A stretch of DNA of 20,754 nucleotides from Spirosoma fluviale (GCA_945860325.1 CAMARL010000012.1:1-20754); one strand, 5' to 3'; shown: positions 5,527 through 14,273, counted from the stretch's first letter. Numbers and translations: made by a program. The notes: generated from the letters alone by a model not told the origin.

Positions 5527-6768
5527 ATGAAGTCATTTTCAATTCCTGTTTTATTTAAAAGTAATTTGATTGGGAAAATCAAAGAAGCTAGGAGGTTTGG
5601 GGATAAAATGAAAAAGAATTTTGAGCCCTCTCACTTTGATTTTGGTCCAATTGAAATTTTAATTTCCCGCCATTTTGGATTTTGTTATGGGGTGGAAAAT
5701 GCAGTGGAGATAGCTTATCGAATTGTTGAAGAAAATCCTGATAAACGGATATTTTTACTTTCTGAGATGATTCATAACCCCGCAGTTAATGCAGATTTGT
5801 TGGACCGTGGGGTGCAATTCATCCAAGATACCTTGAGTAATCAGCTCGTACCTTGGGATCAATTGACTTCAGATGATGTGGTAATTGTCCCTGCATTTGG
5901 CACTACGCTTGAAATTCAAGCAATCCTGTCAAATATTGGTATTGATATTTATTCATATGACACCACCTGTCCATTTGTAGAAAAAGTTTGGAATCGCGCT
6001 ACCTCGATTGGGCAAAAAAATTATTCAGTCATTGTGCATGGGAAACCTAGCCATGAAGAGACTAAAGCTACTTTTTCTCATTCTAAATCAGTCACTCCTA
6101 CACTGATTATAAAAAATATTAATCAAGCGAAACAATTAGCTGATTACATCAGGCTTGAAAAAGATTCGGATGAATTCTATAAGGAATTTGATGGTCAATA
6201 TTCAGAAGGTTTTGATCCGGCAAAGGATTTAATGAGAATTGGTGTTGTGAATCAAACGACCATGCTGGCCACGGATACACAAGAAATTGTTGATTTTTTA
6301 CGGGAAGTAATCGTCGATTTTTATCAATTATCTGCGGATCAAATCACCTCTCATTTTGCAGATACTCGTGATACATTATGTTATGCAACCAATGATAATC
6401 AAAGCGCCACGTATGGATTACTCGCTGAAAACGCAGATTTTGCCATTGTGGCTGGAGGGTATAATTCCTCAAATACAGCTCATTTGGTTGATTTATGCGC
6501 CGATAAGCTTCCAACCTATTTTATTAAATCCGCGGAAAAGATTATTTCAGAAAAACAGATTTTCCATTTTGATAATGTCAGAAAAGAGGAAGTTTTAACG
6601 GATGAATTTATCCCCAAAAAAGATAAAGTTCGCATGCTTTTAACTTGTGGGGCCTCCTGCCCAGATGCGGTAGTCGAAGATATATTAAGGAAAACCGTTT
6701 CTCTGTTTCCTTCAGCTAAATCCGTGGATCTTGTCGTGGATCATTGGGTTCTTGAAAAAAATCAATAG
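5527..6768 (+). CDS. ispH: 4-hydroxy-3-methylbut-2-enyl diphosphate reductase
   Basis: [4Fe-4S] enzyme of the last MEP-pathway step, turning HMBPP into IPP and DMAPP. From the ATG at 5527 the product has 413 residues. The cluster ligands are Cys53 (HFGFCYGVENA), Cys148 (TTCPFVEKV) and Cys285 (DTLCYATNDNQ). His83, His176 and Glu178 match the HMBPP-binding and proton-relay residues of E. coli IspH. The enzyme is about 100 residues longer than E. coli IspH: an N-terminal block (MKSFSIPVLFKSNLIG, then LDFG-like FDFG) and a middle insert near 205-235, both as I know them from Bacteroidota IspH. I prefer 5527 over the in-frame ATG at 5446 because the family block starts there; the longer form adds 27 residues of no recognised homology. 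The 3' end overlaps the convergent kinase by 7 bp. Confidence 0.95.
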   Translation: MKSFSIPVLFKSNLIGKIKEARRFGDKMKKNFEPSHFDFGPIEILISRHFGFCYGVENAVEIAYRIVEENPDKRIFLLSEMIHNPAVNADLLDRGVQFIQDTLSNQLVPWDQLTSDDVVIVPAFGTTLEIQAILSNIGIDIYSYDTTCPFVEKVWNRATSIGQKNYSVIVHGKPSHEETKATFSHSKSVTPTLIIKNINQAKQLADYIRLEKDSDEFYKEFDGQYSEGFDPAKDLMRIGVVNQTTMLATDTQEIVDFLREVIVDFYQLSADQITSHFADTRDTLCYATNDNQSATYGLLAENADFAIVAGGYNSSNTAHLVDLCADKLPTYFIKSAEKIISEKQIFHFDNVRKEEVLTDEFIPKKDKVRMLLTCGASCPDAVVEDILRKTVSLFPSAKSVDLVVDHWVLEKNQ

Positions 6769-6784
6769 CTATTTAATATTTTTT
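6756..6784. terminator. Weak bidirectional terminator-like hairpin between ispH and the kinase gene
   Basis: AAAAAAT (6756-6762) pairs with ATTTTTT (6778-6784) around AATAGCTATT, so either strand gives an AT-rich hairpin followed by or ending in a T tract. It lies in the overlapping gene ends. The stem is nearly all A-T and interrupted, so it may not terminate efficiently. Confidence 0.25.
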
Positions 6785-7646
6785 GTACCGCCGGCACATA
6801 ACCCTCGCCAAATAAGTTGACATGTACCATCAAGGGGTATAAATTATAAATAGGGATTCGCTCATGAAATCCTTTTTCTATCGGATGCGCTTCATGGTAG
6901 GCCTCATAAAAAGTCTTATCAAAACCTCCAAACATCGTAGTAAAAGCCAGTTCAGCTTCTCTAAGCCCATAATAGCAGGAGGGGTCCACTAGTACAACCT
7001 GTCCAAGTGTGTTCACCATCACATTTCCTGACCACAAATCTCCGTGCATTAATGATGAAGGTTCGTTTGGAATTAGATCAGGTAACTTTTCAAATAATTG
7101 ACTGAACTTGTTTTCCATGTCAAGGTCAATTTTTCTATTGTAAACTGCGATTTCAATCTGATTTTTCAATCTGTTTTCAATGAAAAAATTCACCCCATTG
7201 ACATTCCAATCATTTTTTTGTTCTGCCGCCCCTAGGTAATTTGTGTATGTAAGACCATGACCAAAAGCGGAAGAATTTTGATGCATTAGGGCTAATTTAT
7301 GTCCGAAATCTTCCCAATAGTTGGCATTTATTTTCCCTGTCGGAATGCATTCCATCATCAAATATTCCTTCTCTTCGACAGCCCCCACGCCGATAACCTG
7401 GGGTACTTGTATCGTACTTGTTTGATTTAATAATTGGAGATTTTTAGCTTCTGCCTCAAATAAACCATGGTGGTCTCCTTGATTCCATTTGATAAAAAAT
7501 TCACCAGATTTCAATTTAACCCTAACCGCTAAATTAAAATTACCTCCATAAAAAAACTGAAATTCTTCAATGGCAACATCCTCCCGCACATGTATTTTGA
7601 GGATCCTTTCTATAAACTGATATTGCTCTTGTGATTGCTGGGACAT
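6762..7646 (-). CDS. Fructosamine-3-kinase family protein
   Basis: Protein-kinase-like fold enzyme of the fructosamine kinase family, which phosphorylates ketosamine adducts (early glycation products) on proteins or free amines, leading to their removal. The 294-residue length is normal for bacterial members. Visible motifs: GGNFNLAVRVKL near the N-terminus (glycine-rich/strand region), Lys53 in FFIKWNQ, catalytic-loop HGDLWSGNV at about 201-209, and Asp221 in VLVDPSCYYG, the metal-binding DPxxYYG motif. I use the ATG at 7646 (MSQQSQEQYQF); an upstream in-frame TTG at 7673 would add nine residues and is less likely. Divergent from the DUF4175 gene and tail-to-tail with ispH (7-bp overlap). 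The physiological substrate is not shown by the sequence. Confidence 0.88.
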   Translation of the reverse strand: MSQQSQEQYQFIERILKIHVREDVAIEEFQFFYGGNFNLAVRVKLKSGEFFIKWNQGDHHGLFEAEAKNLQLLNQTSTIQVPQVIGVGAVEEKEYLMMECIPTGKINANYWEDFGHKLALMHQNSSAFGHGLTYTNYLGAAEQKNDWNVNGVNFFIENRLKNQIEIAVYNRKIDLDMENKFSQLFEKLPDLIPNEPSSLMHGDLWSGNVMVNTLGQVVLVDPSCYYGLREAELAFTTMFGGFDKTFYEAYHEAHPIEKGFHERIPIYNLYPLMVHVNLFGEGYVPAVQKILNSY

Positions 7647-7661
7647 ACATGAATAATTATC

Positions 7662-7692
7662 CAATATTACCAAAAAGCGTTCTTGGAAGCAA
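7662..7692 (-). promoter_or_regulatory. Possible promoter of the fructosamine-kinase gene
   Basis: Minus-strand TTG (7692-7690), 20-bp spacer and TAATATTG (7669-7662), one base off TAnnTTTG, 15 bp before the ATG at 7646. The spacing agrees with the stronger promoters in this window, but the box is imperfect. Confidence 0.35.
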
Positions 7693-7757
7693 TTTTATTT
7701 TTTCAAAAGGTGAAGAACTTAGGTGTAAAAATCGTATTTTCAACTTTTTAATGGCAT

Positions 7758-10700
7758 TTGGCACCCCAAGAAAACCCGGTCGTTTCCCAACTAAAATCCT
7801 ATCATCGCCTCTTTTATAGAAATGAGGTTATAAAAGGGCTTTTATTCAGTCTTTTGTCCATTGCCTGCCTCGGGTCAATCTTTATTTTAATCGAATATTT
7901 TGCTTGGCTATCTTCCCCCCTTCGAGGAATATTGTATTATCTCTTTTTAAGTGCATCGGCTTTTTTATTAGTGAGCCATTGTTTTACGCCTATAGTTAAA
8001 TGGACTAAGAAAATTAGTCCTGCTGATTTGGAGTTTATGGCTAAAAAACTCGGAAAGTTTTTTGACAAGCCCCATCAGGATGAATTGATTAATATACTGC
8101 AGCTGCAAAGCGACAGTATACATAAAGTGAATTCCCCTTTGCTTGAGGCGGCGATCACACAAAAAGTGCATCAATTATCTAGCTATAAATTTGTTGATTT
8201 TATTGATCATACAAGCCACCGAAAAACACTTTACGGGCTCATTTTTTTATTCGCGCTACTGGTATTTTTCGATTACCTTAATCCTCAATATATTCGTAAA
8301 CCGACCTTGAGGATCGTCAACTATACTTTTCAATATCCGAAAGTTTTGCCATTTCAGTTTTTGATTTTAAACAAAAGTCTTGATGTTGTCGCGGGGGAGC
8401 CTTTCACGATTCAAGTCCAACTAATTGGCAAAAATTTACCTGCTGACGTTTATTTCGTCAGCCAAGGAAGCCGCATGAAGATGGATAAAGAGCTTGAATC
8501 AAATGTATTTAGCTTCACCCTTCCGCCCATCGCGAGTCCTCAAATGTTTCAATTTGAAGCCGCAGGAAATTTTTCTGAACCACAAACCATTCAGGTTATT
8601 CACCGACCCGGCATAGAGAAGACCATTATAACCATTGAATTTCCCGCCTATATCCATAGACCCACAGAAAAATTAAGCCAATTACTTCCTTTACAAATTC
8701 CGGAAGGCTCTAAGGTTTATTGGGATATTTCAACAAATGATGTAAAAAAGGCCAGTATTTTACTAGGACAAAAACCTCCCAAAATAGATTTCAAGAAAAA
8801 TATGTTGTTTACAAATTATGAATTTTCAACACAGTTTTTTGAAAATTCAAGCTATCAAATACATTTGTCTAATGAGCACTTTGACAGCCAAAAAACATCT
8901 GTTTTTCGAATAGATGTAATAAAAGACCAGTATCCAAAGATCGAAACTCAAGTCATTGAAGATACTTTATATTATCGTTTTTTGATTTTTAAGGGAGTGG
9001 CCAATGACGATTATGGGCTTAATCAAGTAGCTTTAAAATATCAAATCAGAGGGGATAAAGAAGCAAATTGGGAATCACAATTTGTTCGAAATCTAGTTGT
9101 ACCAGCGGGCAAAAGAGAGGTTGATTTTGGATTTTTAGTTGGCCTAGATTCTTTAAAATTACGCCCAGGAGCACAATTGCGTTATTATTTTGAAGTGACT
9201 GATTATGACGGAATTCATGGGCCTAAAAAAATGAAAACCCAGCAGCAAATTTGGGAATTTCCTGAATCAAAGCAATTATCAAAAAAATCAGATGATCGTT
9301 TTTTGGAATTAGAAAAGAATATATCGTCAAGCATTCAGAAGGCCCAAGAAATAAAGAAGGAATTGACCGATGCGATGAATCGGCTTAAATTAGGGAAAGA
9401 CCTAAATAATAAAATGCTTGAAGAGGTTTTAGCGAAGGAAAAAGAATTGAAAAAGGCCTTAGATATTTTGAAGGACCAACAAGAAAAGTGGATGGGTCAG
9501 CAATTTAGTTTTCAAAAGCCGACGGATCTTTGGATTCAAAAAATGGAGAATTTGCAAAAGCTTATTGATCAAATTCAAACGTCAGATTTAACTAAAGGGA
9601 CGGATGATTTATTCAAAAACTTACAAAACGAATTGCCTAGCAATTGGCAGAAAAATTTAGAACAAAAACAATCCCTCAATAAAAATAGAGAAAAGGAATT
9701 ACAAAGGTTGGAACAGTTTTATAAAGACTTGAAAATTGATAAAATGATGGAGGAGTCCATTCAAGATTTGAATGAGCTCAGTCAAAAACAAAGTAAGTTG
9801 GCCGAGGAGCCTAACACCAATCAAGCGGCACAAAAAGAAATTAATCAAGAATTTAAGGAACAAGAAAAGGCGATTGATAACCTTGAAAAAGAAATGAATT
9901 TGGATTCAAAAGAATTCGATTCATTGGAAGAGGAGATCGAAAAGTCGATGAATAATGCGGAAGAATTAATGGAGAACAAATCCACCAATAAAGCCAAATC
10001 GGCCCAGAAAAAATCAGCAGAAGGGCTTAAAAAATTAGCTAAAAAACTAGAGGATAAACGTATGAGTGAGGAGAGTAATGCGCTTGATTTGGAGGTAAAC
10101 CAATTAAGACTTTTGTTAGATAATTTGTTGCAAATTTCTTTTGAACAAGAACGTGTCATGTTGGATTTTCGTCGTTTACGGGAAGGAAGCCCAGCCTTAA
10201 AATCGGCCTCTCAGATGCAAAATAAAATCGCTGAAACAGCTTTTATTTTGGAAGACAGTTTGATTAGCTTAGGTAAAAAAGTAATGCCATTGTCTCAATT
10301 GATCACGAGAGAAACGACTGAAATGCACAACCGATTGAATGAGGCTGCCAATATGATGAAGGAACGTAAATGGTCTTTAGTGCAGGCTAGGCAACAACAA
10401 TCGATGGCTTCAATCAATAAGCTGGCCGTTATGCTATCCGATTTATTGCAGCAAATGCAAAACCAACAAACGCAGATGAAACCTGGTAAAAAAGGGAAGG
10501 GGAAACAAAAGCCTCAGGGTTCATGGGCGGCACGCCAACAAAAACTTAATCAGAAAGCCAGAGAAAGTCGGTCCGATAAGCAGGGGCCCATGAGTGAAGA
10601 TATGATTAAAATAGCTCAAGAACAGGCTAGGCTTCGACAAGAATTAGAAGAAAAATTGCAAGATATTCAAGGCCGACCCGGCTCAGATAATTTAGAGAAA

Positions 10701-11021
10701 AGTTTAAAGGACCTCATTAAAAACATGGAAAAAAATGAGACTGATTTTGTTAACAAACGTCTTAATCAAGAATTGCAAAATAGGCAAGATCTCATGTTGC
10801 CTATTTTATTAGAATCAGAAAAGGCCTTAAAAGAGCAGGGCGAAGATCCTAAAAAAGAATCAAAAAATGCGTTCGAAAAATTTAGAGAAAGTCCACCACC
10901 TAATTTGTTGCCGTACCTGAAGAAATTAGAAGAAAATAGATCTTTGTATCAGCGAAAGCCAGTGGATTTAACGCCAAGCTACCAAGAAAAAGTGCTTCGC
11001 TACTTAAATCAATTTAAGTAG
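7758..11021 (+). CDS. DUF4175-family membrane protein with long coiled-coil region
   Basis: Large Bacteroidota protein of unknown function, 1087 residues. Three hydrophobic helices stand at about 27-47, 56-75 and 157-173. Residues about 180-500 look like beta-rich extracytoplasmic domains (repeated strand patterns such as FTIQVQLIGKNLPADVYFVSQG). From about 505 to 1060 the chain is extremely rich in Lys, Glu, Gln and Leu and must be mostly coiled coil. I call DUF4175 from the N-terminal layout and overall architecture. Start: no ATG fits; an in-frame stop at 7749-7751 leaves TTG at 7758 as the only early initiator, and the family-like helix follows soon after. An ATG at 7751 lies in another frame that ends after 22 codons, so a recent indel near the start is possible. 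The stop lies inside the palindrome shared with the convergent DUF2480 gene. Confidence 0.8.
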   Translation: MAPQENPVVSQLKSYHRLFYRNEVIKGLLFSLLSIACLGSIFILIEYFAWLSSPLRGILYYLFLSASAFLLVSHCFTPIVKWTKKISPADLEFMAKKLGKFFDKPHQDELINILQLQSDSIHKVNSPLLEAAITQKVHQLSSYKFVDFIDHTSHRKTLYGLIFLFALLVFFDYLNPQYIRKPTLRIVNYTFQYPKVLPFQFLILNKSLDVVAGEPFTIQVQLIGKNLPADVYFVSQGSRMKMDKELESNVFSFTLPPIASPQMFQFEAAGNFSEPQTIQVIHRPGIEKTIITIEFPAYIHRPTEKLSQLLPLQIPEGSKVYWDISTNDVKKASILLGQKPPKIDFKKNMLFTNYEFSTQFFENSSYQIHLSNEHFDSQKTSVFRIDVIKDQYPKIETQVIEDTLYYRFLIFKGVANDDYGLNQVALKYQIRGDKEANWESQFVRNLVVPAGKREVDFGFLVGLDSLKLRPGAQLRYYFEVTDYDGIHGPKKMKTQQQIWEFPESKQLSKKSDDRFLELEKNISSSIQKAQEIKKELTDAMNRLKLGKDLNNKMLEEVLAKEKELKKALDILKDQQEKWMGQQFSFQKPTDLWIQKMENLQKLIDQIQTSDLTKGTDDLFKNLQNELPSNWQKNLEQKQSLNKNREKELQRLEQFYKDLKIDKMMEESIQDLNELSQKQSKLAEEPNTNQAAQKEINQEFKEQEKAIDNLEKEMNLDSKEFDSLEEEIEKSMNNAEELMENKSTNKAKSAQKKSAEGLKKLAKKLEDKRMSEESNALDLEVNQLRLLLDNLLQISFEQERVMLDFRRLREGSPALKSASQMQNKIAETAFILEDSLISLGKKVMPLSQLITRETTEMHNRLNEAANMMKERKWSLVQARQQQSMASINKLAVMLSDLLQQMQNQQTQMKPGKKGKGKQKPQGSWAARQQKLNQKARESRSDKQGPMSEDMIKIAQEQARLRQELEEKLQDIQGRPGSDNLEKSLKDLIKNMEKNETDFVNKRLNQELQNRQDLMLPILLESEKALKEQGEDPKKESKNAFEKFRESPPPNLLPYLKKLEENRSLYQRKPVDLTPSYQEKVLRYLNQFK
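11000..11021. terminator. Bidirectional terminator-like palindrome containing both stop codons
   Basis: CTACTTAAAT (11000-11009) and ATTTAAGTAG (11012-11021) are perfect 10-bp arms around CA. On the plus strand it is followed by a T-rich run (to 11034); on the minus strand a T5 run follows after 8 bases. It encodes the last codons and TAG of the DUF4175 gene on one strand and the TAA of the DUF2480 gene on the other. Confidence 0.55.
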
Positions 11022-11529
11022 TTAGTTTCTTTTTGTAAATAGGAACCGTACTGCAAGGTTCGCCAAAAAATAAACTTTTTACGATGGGCTGCAATAACGT
11101 TGTAAGCCTTACATAGGCATCTGTTGGCACTGATTCTTTCGAACAACCTTTAACGACTACCCGGCCATCCCGGTAGGTATCCAAATTTAATGCCAATAAG
11201 GATTTCGTAAATAATTCTTTTTCTAATTCTTCTAAATTTCCATAGACAATGGTGGCGGCAAAGGGGCTCATTTGTGTACTTACTAACATGAAAGCCCAAA
11301 TGGGAATGATGGCATCACTTGAACAAGAAATGGCTACATGTTTTCCTTGATATTGATTCCAGGGGTGATCAGCTAGAAAAGCTCTAAAGTCTTTCTCTTT
11401 AAGCACCAAATCCATAAATAACAAAGGCTTGATGTCGAAAAATATACGTTCACCAGGAATTCGAATGGTTTCTAAATCCAATTGAATCAATCCGCTTTGT
11501 GCTACTTTATTTTCAATCGTATTCTCCAT
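11014..11529 (-). CDS. DUF2480 family protein
   Basis: Bacteroidota-specific protein of unknown function, 171 residues, probably cytoplasmic. Family blocks that I recognise: NKVAQSGLIQLDLETI at 7-22, GERIFFDIKPLLFMDLVLKEKDFRAFL at about 26-52, VAISCSSDAIIPIWAFMLV at 65-83, and the C-terminal VKGCSKESVPTDAYV, LQPIVKSLFFGEPCSTVPIYKK. Conserved cysteines at about 69, 128 and 159 are part of these blocks and might bind a metal or cluster, but this is unproven. It is the last gene of the rpmH operon: its ATG overlaps the tsaB stop by one base (TAATG). Its 3' end overlaps the DUF4175 gene by 8 bp. Confidence 0.88.
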   Translation of the reverse strand: MENTIENKVAQSGLIQLDLETIRIPGERIFFDIKPLLFMDLVLKEKDFRAFLADHPWNQYQGKHVAISCSSDAIIPIWAFMLVSTQMSPFAATIVYGNLEELEKELFTKSLLALNLDTYRDGRVVVKGCSKESVPTDAYVRLTTLLQPIVKSLFFGEPCSTVPIYKKKLTT

Positions 11530-12212
11530 TAGATGTATTTTTTTTGTGGCTTTTGTCCCATATATTCCTTCAAATAATCGGGCTCAATGGTAACTATATT
11601 TTCAAAATTTTTGTTCAAATAAGCCTCATAGGCTAATTTCCCCATGTGAATCGCCTCAGGAGAGGTGTTTTCTAAATTAAATGTAAATGAGGGATTGGGA
11701 AATGAATCCATGAATTTTTGTGCCCCATGCCCGAAGATTAACGCGTTTTTTTCTTGGTATGCAGCGAATGAAAACTCATCTAAGATTAATGGATTTGCAG
11801 GCTCAAGCTCTTGTAAATCGTGGGTATAGACTGCTGTATAAACCTCCATCCTCCTGGCATCCATGACTGGAATTAATATTTGATGCTGTGTTGAATCAGC
11901 ATGCCCGGCCGCCAGTATTTTTAATGTGGGCACAGCGATTAGTGGTTTATCAAGTCCAAAGCAAAGGCCCTTTGCGGTTGCTAAGCCAATTCTTAAGCCA
12001 GTGTAGGATCCGGGGCCGATTGAAATAGCAATCCCAACTAAAGAGCTAAGTTTAGTAGCTGCTTTTTTAATGACGTCCTCAATGAGTAATGTTAGTTGTT
12101 TCGCGTGTGCACCTTCTTCCTCACTTTGCGACGCGGCGATTAATCTGCCTTGATTATGCAGTGCCACGGAACATTTTTGAGAAGAAGTTTCAATACTTAA
12201 AATGAGACTCAT
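11529..12212 (-). CDS. tsaB: tRNA threonylcarbamoyladenosine biosynthesis protein TsaB
   Basis: Scaffold partner of TsaD in the complex that transfers the threonylcarbamoyl group to A37 of ANN-decoding tRNAs. The 227 residues begin with the ASKHA-fold phosphate-loop region ILSIETSSQKCSVAL and contain the diagnostic block SIGPGSYTGLRIGLATAKGL at about 65-84, then FGLDKPLIAVPTL, VMDARRMEVYTAVY and a weakly conserved C-terminal half, as usual for TsaB. TsaB lacks the metal-binding histidines of TsaD, and none are seen here. The ATG overlaps the stop of the upstream protease gene by 4 bp (ATGA), and DUF2480 starts on its stop codon, so all three are translationally coupled. Confidence 0.95.
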   Translation of the reverse strand: MSLILSIETSSQKCSVALHNQGRLIAASQSEEEGAHAKQLTLLIEDVIKKAATKLSSLVGIAISIGPGSYTGLRIGLATAKGLCFGLDKPLIAVPTLKILAAGHADSTQHQILIPVMDARRMEVYTAVYTHDLQELEPANPLILDEFSFAAYQEKNALIFGHGAQKFMDSFPNPSFTFNLENTSPEAIHMGKLAYEAYLNKNFENIVTIEPDYLKEYMGQKPQKKYI

Positions 12213-13882
12213 TTATTTTTTTTGGCTAGTATTGCTTGAAATTTTTGAGGCTGATTGAATAAATTCAAACTTTCTAAAATAACAGGATCTTTTGAAAAAG
12301 ACCATTGGTTCACCCCTTTTTGTAAATAATAATGTAGGATTATTTCTTGCTCAATCAACGAAATAATTTCTTGTTTATGGGCTAAAAGTTCTTTGTCCGT
12401 AGATGAGCTCCACTCTGATTTCAAGGCTGACATACTAGTTTCTAAGCCTGCATAAGCTTGGTCTTTTTTAGCCAGGTCTATAGCAATCCTCACTTGCTTT
12501 TCCACCGGACTTTCGTAAGTAAATTTTTGGTTTTTAAGCCAATTTTGAAAGTCATTCATATCGTTTTCTGAAAAAACGAAGGATTCGGCGCTGGCAATTT
12601 TAGGGTGATTTTTTTGATAATGACAGGCATATAAAAAAATCATATATTGTTTCATGAGGGCTTGCGTAAAACTTGATGACATGAGGTCTTTGCCTATCAG
12701 GATATCTGGGAGAATTCCTCCTCCGTCGACAACTGCCCTTCCATTTTGCGTTTTAAAAGTTTTAATGGACGAGTCTTTGTAAGCAATGGCTTGGCCTTCT
12801 GAATTTTTATGTTGGTAGTCTATCGCCTGAATACAACGTCCACTTGGGATGTAATATTTAGCGGTGGTGATTTTCATTTTTGTCCGATAGGGAAGATCTC
12901 TGGTCACTTGGACTAGCCCCTTTCCGTAACTTTTTTTACCAATCAACACAGCACGGTCGTAATCTTGCATAACGCCTGCCACAATCTCAGCCGCGGAGGC
13001 CGAATGGCCATTGATTAATATAATGAGTGGAATATCTGAGTCGAAACTAGCATTCAATGCCGTATACGTTTTATTCCATTCTTCTACTTTCCCTCTGGTT
13101 TCTACAATCTTGGTTTCTTTGGCTAAAAATAAATTACAAATATCAACCGCCTGTGTCAGCAAACCACCTGGATTTTCACGGAGATCTAAAATTAATTTTT
13201 GCATCCCCGCTTGTTTCAACGTTGACAATGCGGATTTTAGTTCTTTGGTGGCCGAAGCATTAAATTCCTCTAACGAAATATATCCCACACCCGGCCTAAT
13301 GATGCCAGAATAAATAACATTATTAATTTGAACGGTCTCCCGATTTAAATGAATAGTCTTAGGCGTACTTTCCTCGATTTTCAAAATGGAAATGTCTAAG
13401 GAAGTGCCAGCCTGTCCTTTTAATAGTTTAGAAGGTTCAGCCTCAGGAGTATCAGAAATTTTAATGCCATTGACAGAGATCAATTGGTCCCCAATCCCCA
13501 ATCCGGCTTTAGACGCAGGACTATTTTCATCCACATAGGCAACTCGATATTCTCCATTAATCTCAGTTAAAACGATACCTATTCCTTGGTATTTTCCAGT
13601 GGTCATCGTCATGAAATCTTCCAATTCATCCTCAGGATAATATACGGTATACGGATCAAAACTTTTCAAAAGCGCATCTATAGAGGTTTTGACAGCCAGA
13701 TTTGGATTTACGTCATCCACATAAAATTTATTTAATTCCTTAAATACGGAAGCGTATAAATCTAGATTTTTGGCAATGTCAAATAGACGCTCGCCAGGTC
13801 TACTAAAGGAAAACCCAATCAAGCTAACGAATGCGATCAATCCAACGAAAGCCCTTCTGAGATATTTTTGACTAAACTTCAT
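12209..13882 (-). CDS. S41-family C-terminal processing peptidase with PDZ domain
   Basis: Serine protease of the CtpA/tail-specific protease type, 557 residues, exported. An N-terminal signal or anchor helix covers about 11-27 (AFVGLIAFVSLIGFSF after a basic start). A PDZ domain spans about 96-170 (GKYQGIGIVL, SPASKAGLGIGDQLISVNGI). The S41 core follows: LDLRENPGGLL, then Ser296 in NGHSASAAEIVAG and Lys321 in KKSYGKGLVQ, the Ser-Lys dyad at the expected 25-residue distance. The C-terminal 170 residues are a helical extension. In the cell envelope such proteases trim or degrade proteins from the C-terminus. Its ATG lies inside the end of rnpA (11-bp overlap), and the order rpmH-rnpA-S41 protease is common in Bacteroidota. 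Confidence 0.95.
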   Translation of the reverse strand: MKFSQKYLRRAFVGLIAFVSLIGFSFSRPGERLFDIAKNLDLYASVFKELNKFYVDDVNPNLAVKTSIDALLKSFDPYTVYYPEDELEDFMTMTTGKYQGIGIVLTEINGEYRVAYVDENSPASKAGLGIGDQLISVNGIKISDTPEAEPSKLLKGQAGTSLDISILKIEESTPKTIHLNRETVQINNVIYSGIIRPGVGYISLEEFNASATKELKSALSTLKQAGMQKLILDLRENPGGLLTQAVDICNLFLAKETKIVETRGKVEEWNKTYTALNASFDSDIPLIILINGHSASAAEIVAGVMQDYDRAVLIGKKSYGKGLVQVTRDLPYRTKMKITTAKYYIPSGRCIQAIDYQHKNSEGQAIAYKDSSIKTFKTQNGRAVVDGGGILPDILIGKDLMSSSFTQALMKQYMIFLYACHYQKNHPKIASAESFVFSENDMNDFQNWLKNQKFTYESPVEKQVRIAIDLAKKDQAYAGLETSMSALKSEWSSSTDKELLAHKQEIISLIEQEIILHYYLQKGVNQWSFSKDPVILESLNLFNQPQKFQAILAKKNK

Positions 13883-14273
13883 TTTTTAGATTTTCATTTT
13901 TTGTAAATGCAGTAAAAATTTGATGCATTTTTTTTTGAATTAATTCAAACGATTCTATATCAGTGCCAATATAAATAAATCCCATTATATCAGGTAATTT
14001 ATTGTAGGCTAATCCTTGAAATTCAGGTTTTGTTAATCGATATGCTTCCCTTGTTCTTCGCTTGATTACATTGCGGTCTACGGCCTTCTTGAATTTTCTC
14101 TTGGGAACTGAAATTAAAATTTGTGGAGATTCGGACTTTAAATCACCGGCACGATACAAAACTCGAAAAGGATAGAAAAATCGTTGTGACACAATTTGAC
14201 TATCCTTTTGAAATAAAGAATCGATTATTTTTTTTTGCGTTAACCGCTCAGATTTTGGGAAAGTGAATTTCAC
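13872..14273 (-). CDS. rnpA: Ribonuclease P protein component
   Basis: Protein cofactor of RNase P, which matures tRNA 5' ends by helping the catalytic RNA bind the leader of pre-tRNA. The 133 residues contain the family pattern FTFPKSERLTQKKIIDSLF, a central strand ILISVPKRKFKKAV and the RNR motif DRNVIKRRTREAYRL at about 69-83. The start is GTG at 14273; the conserved F-x-F-PKSERL block follows immediately and no ATG is nearby. It follows rpmH after a 60-bp gap on the same strand and overlaps the S41 protease start by 11 bp. The catalytic RNA gene is not in the window. Confidence 0.95.
   Translation of the reverse strand: MKFTFPKSERLTQKKIIDSLFQKDSQIVSQRFFYPFRVLYRAGDLKSESPQILISVPKRKFKKAVDRNVIKRRTREAYRLTKPEFQGLAYNKLPDIMGFIYIGTDIESFELIQKKMHQIFTAFTKNENLKNEV

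Noticed and set aside
7647..7673. Longer fructosamine-kinase form from TTG at 7673
   Set aside because: The ATG at 7646 gives the usual family length and lies downstream of a plausible promoter, whereas 7673 would place the start upstream of that box.
9845..10159. Serine-rich 104-codon open frame on the minus strand
   Set aside because: It is the mirror of the Lys/Glu-rich coiled-coil coding region of the DUF4175 gene; its composition follows from complementing that sequence.
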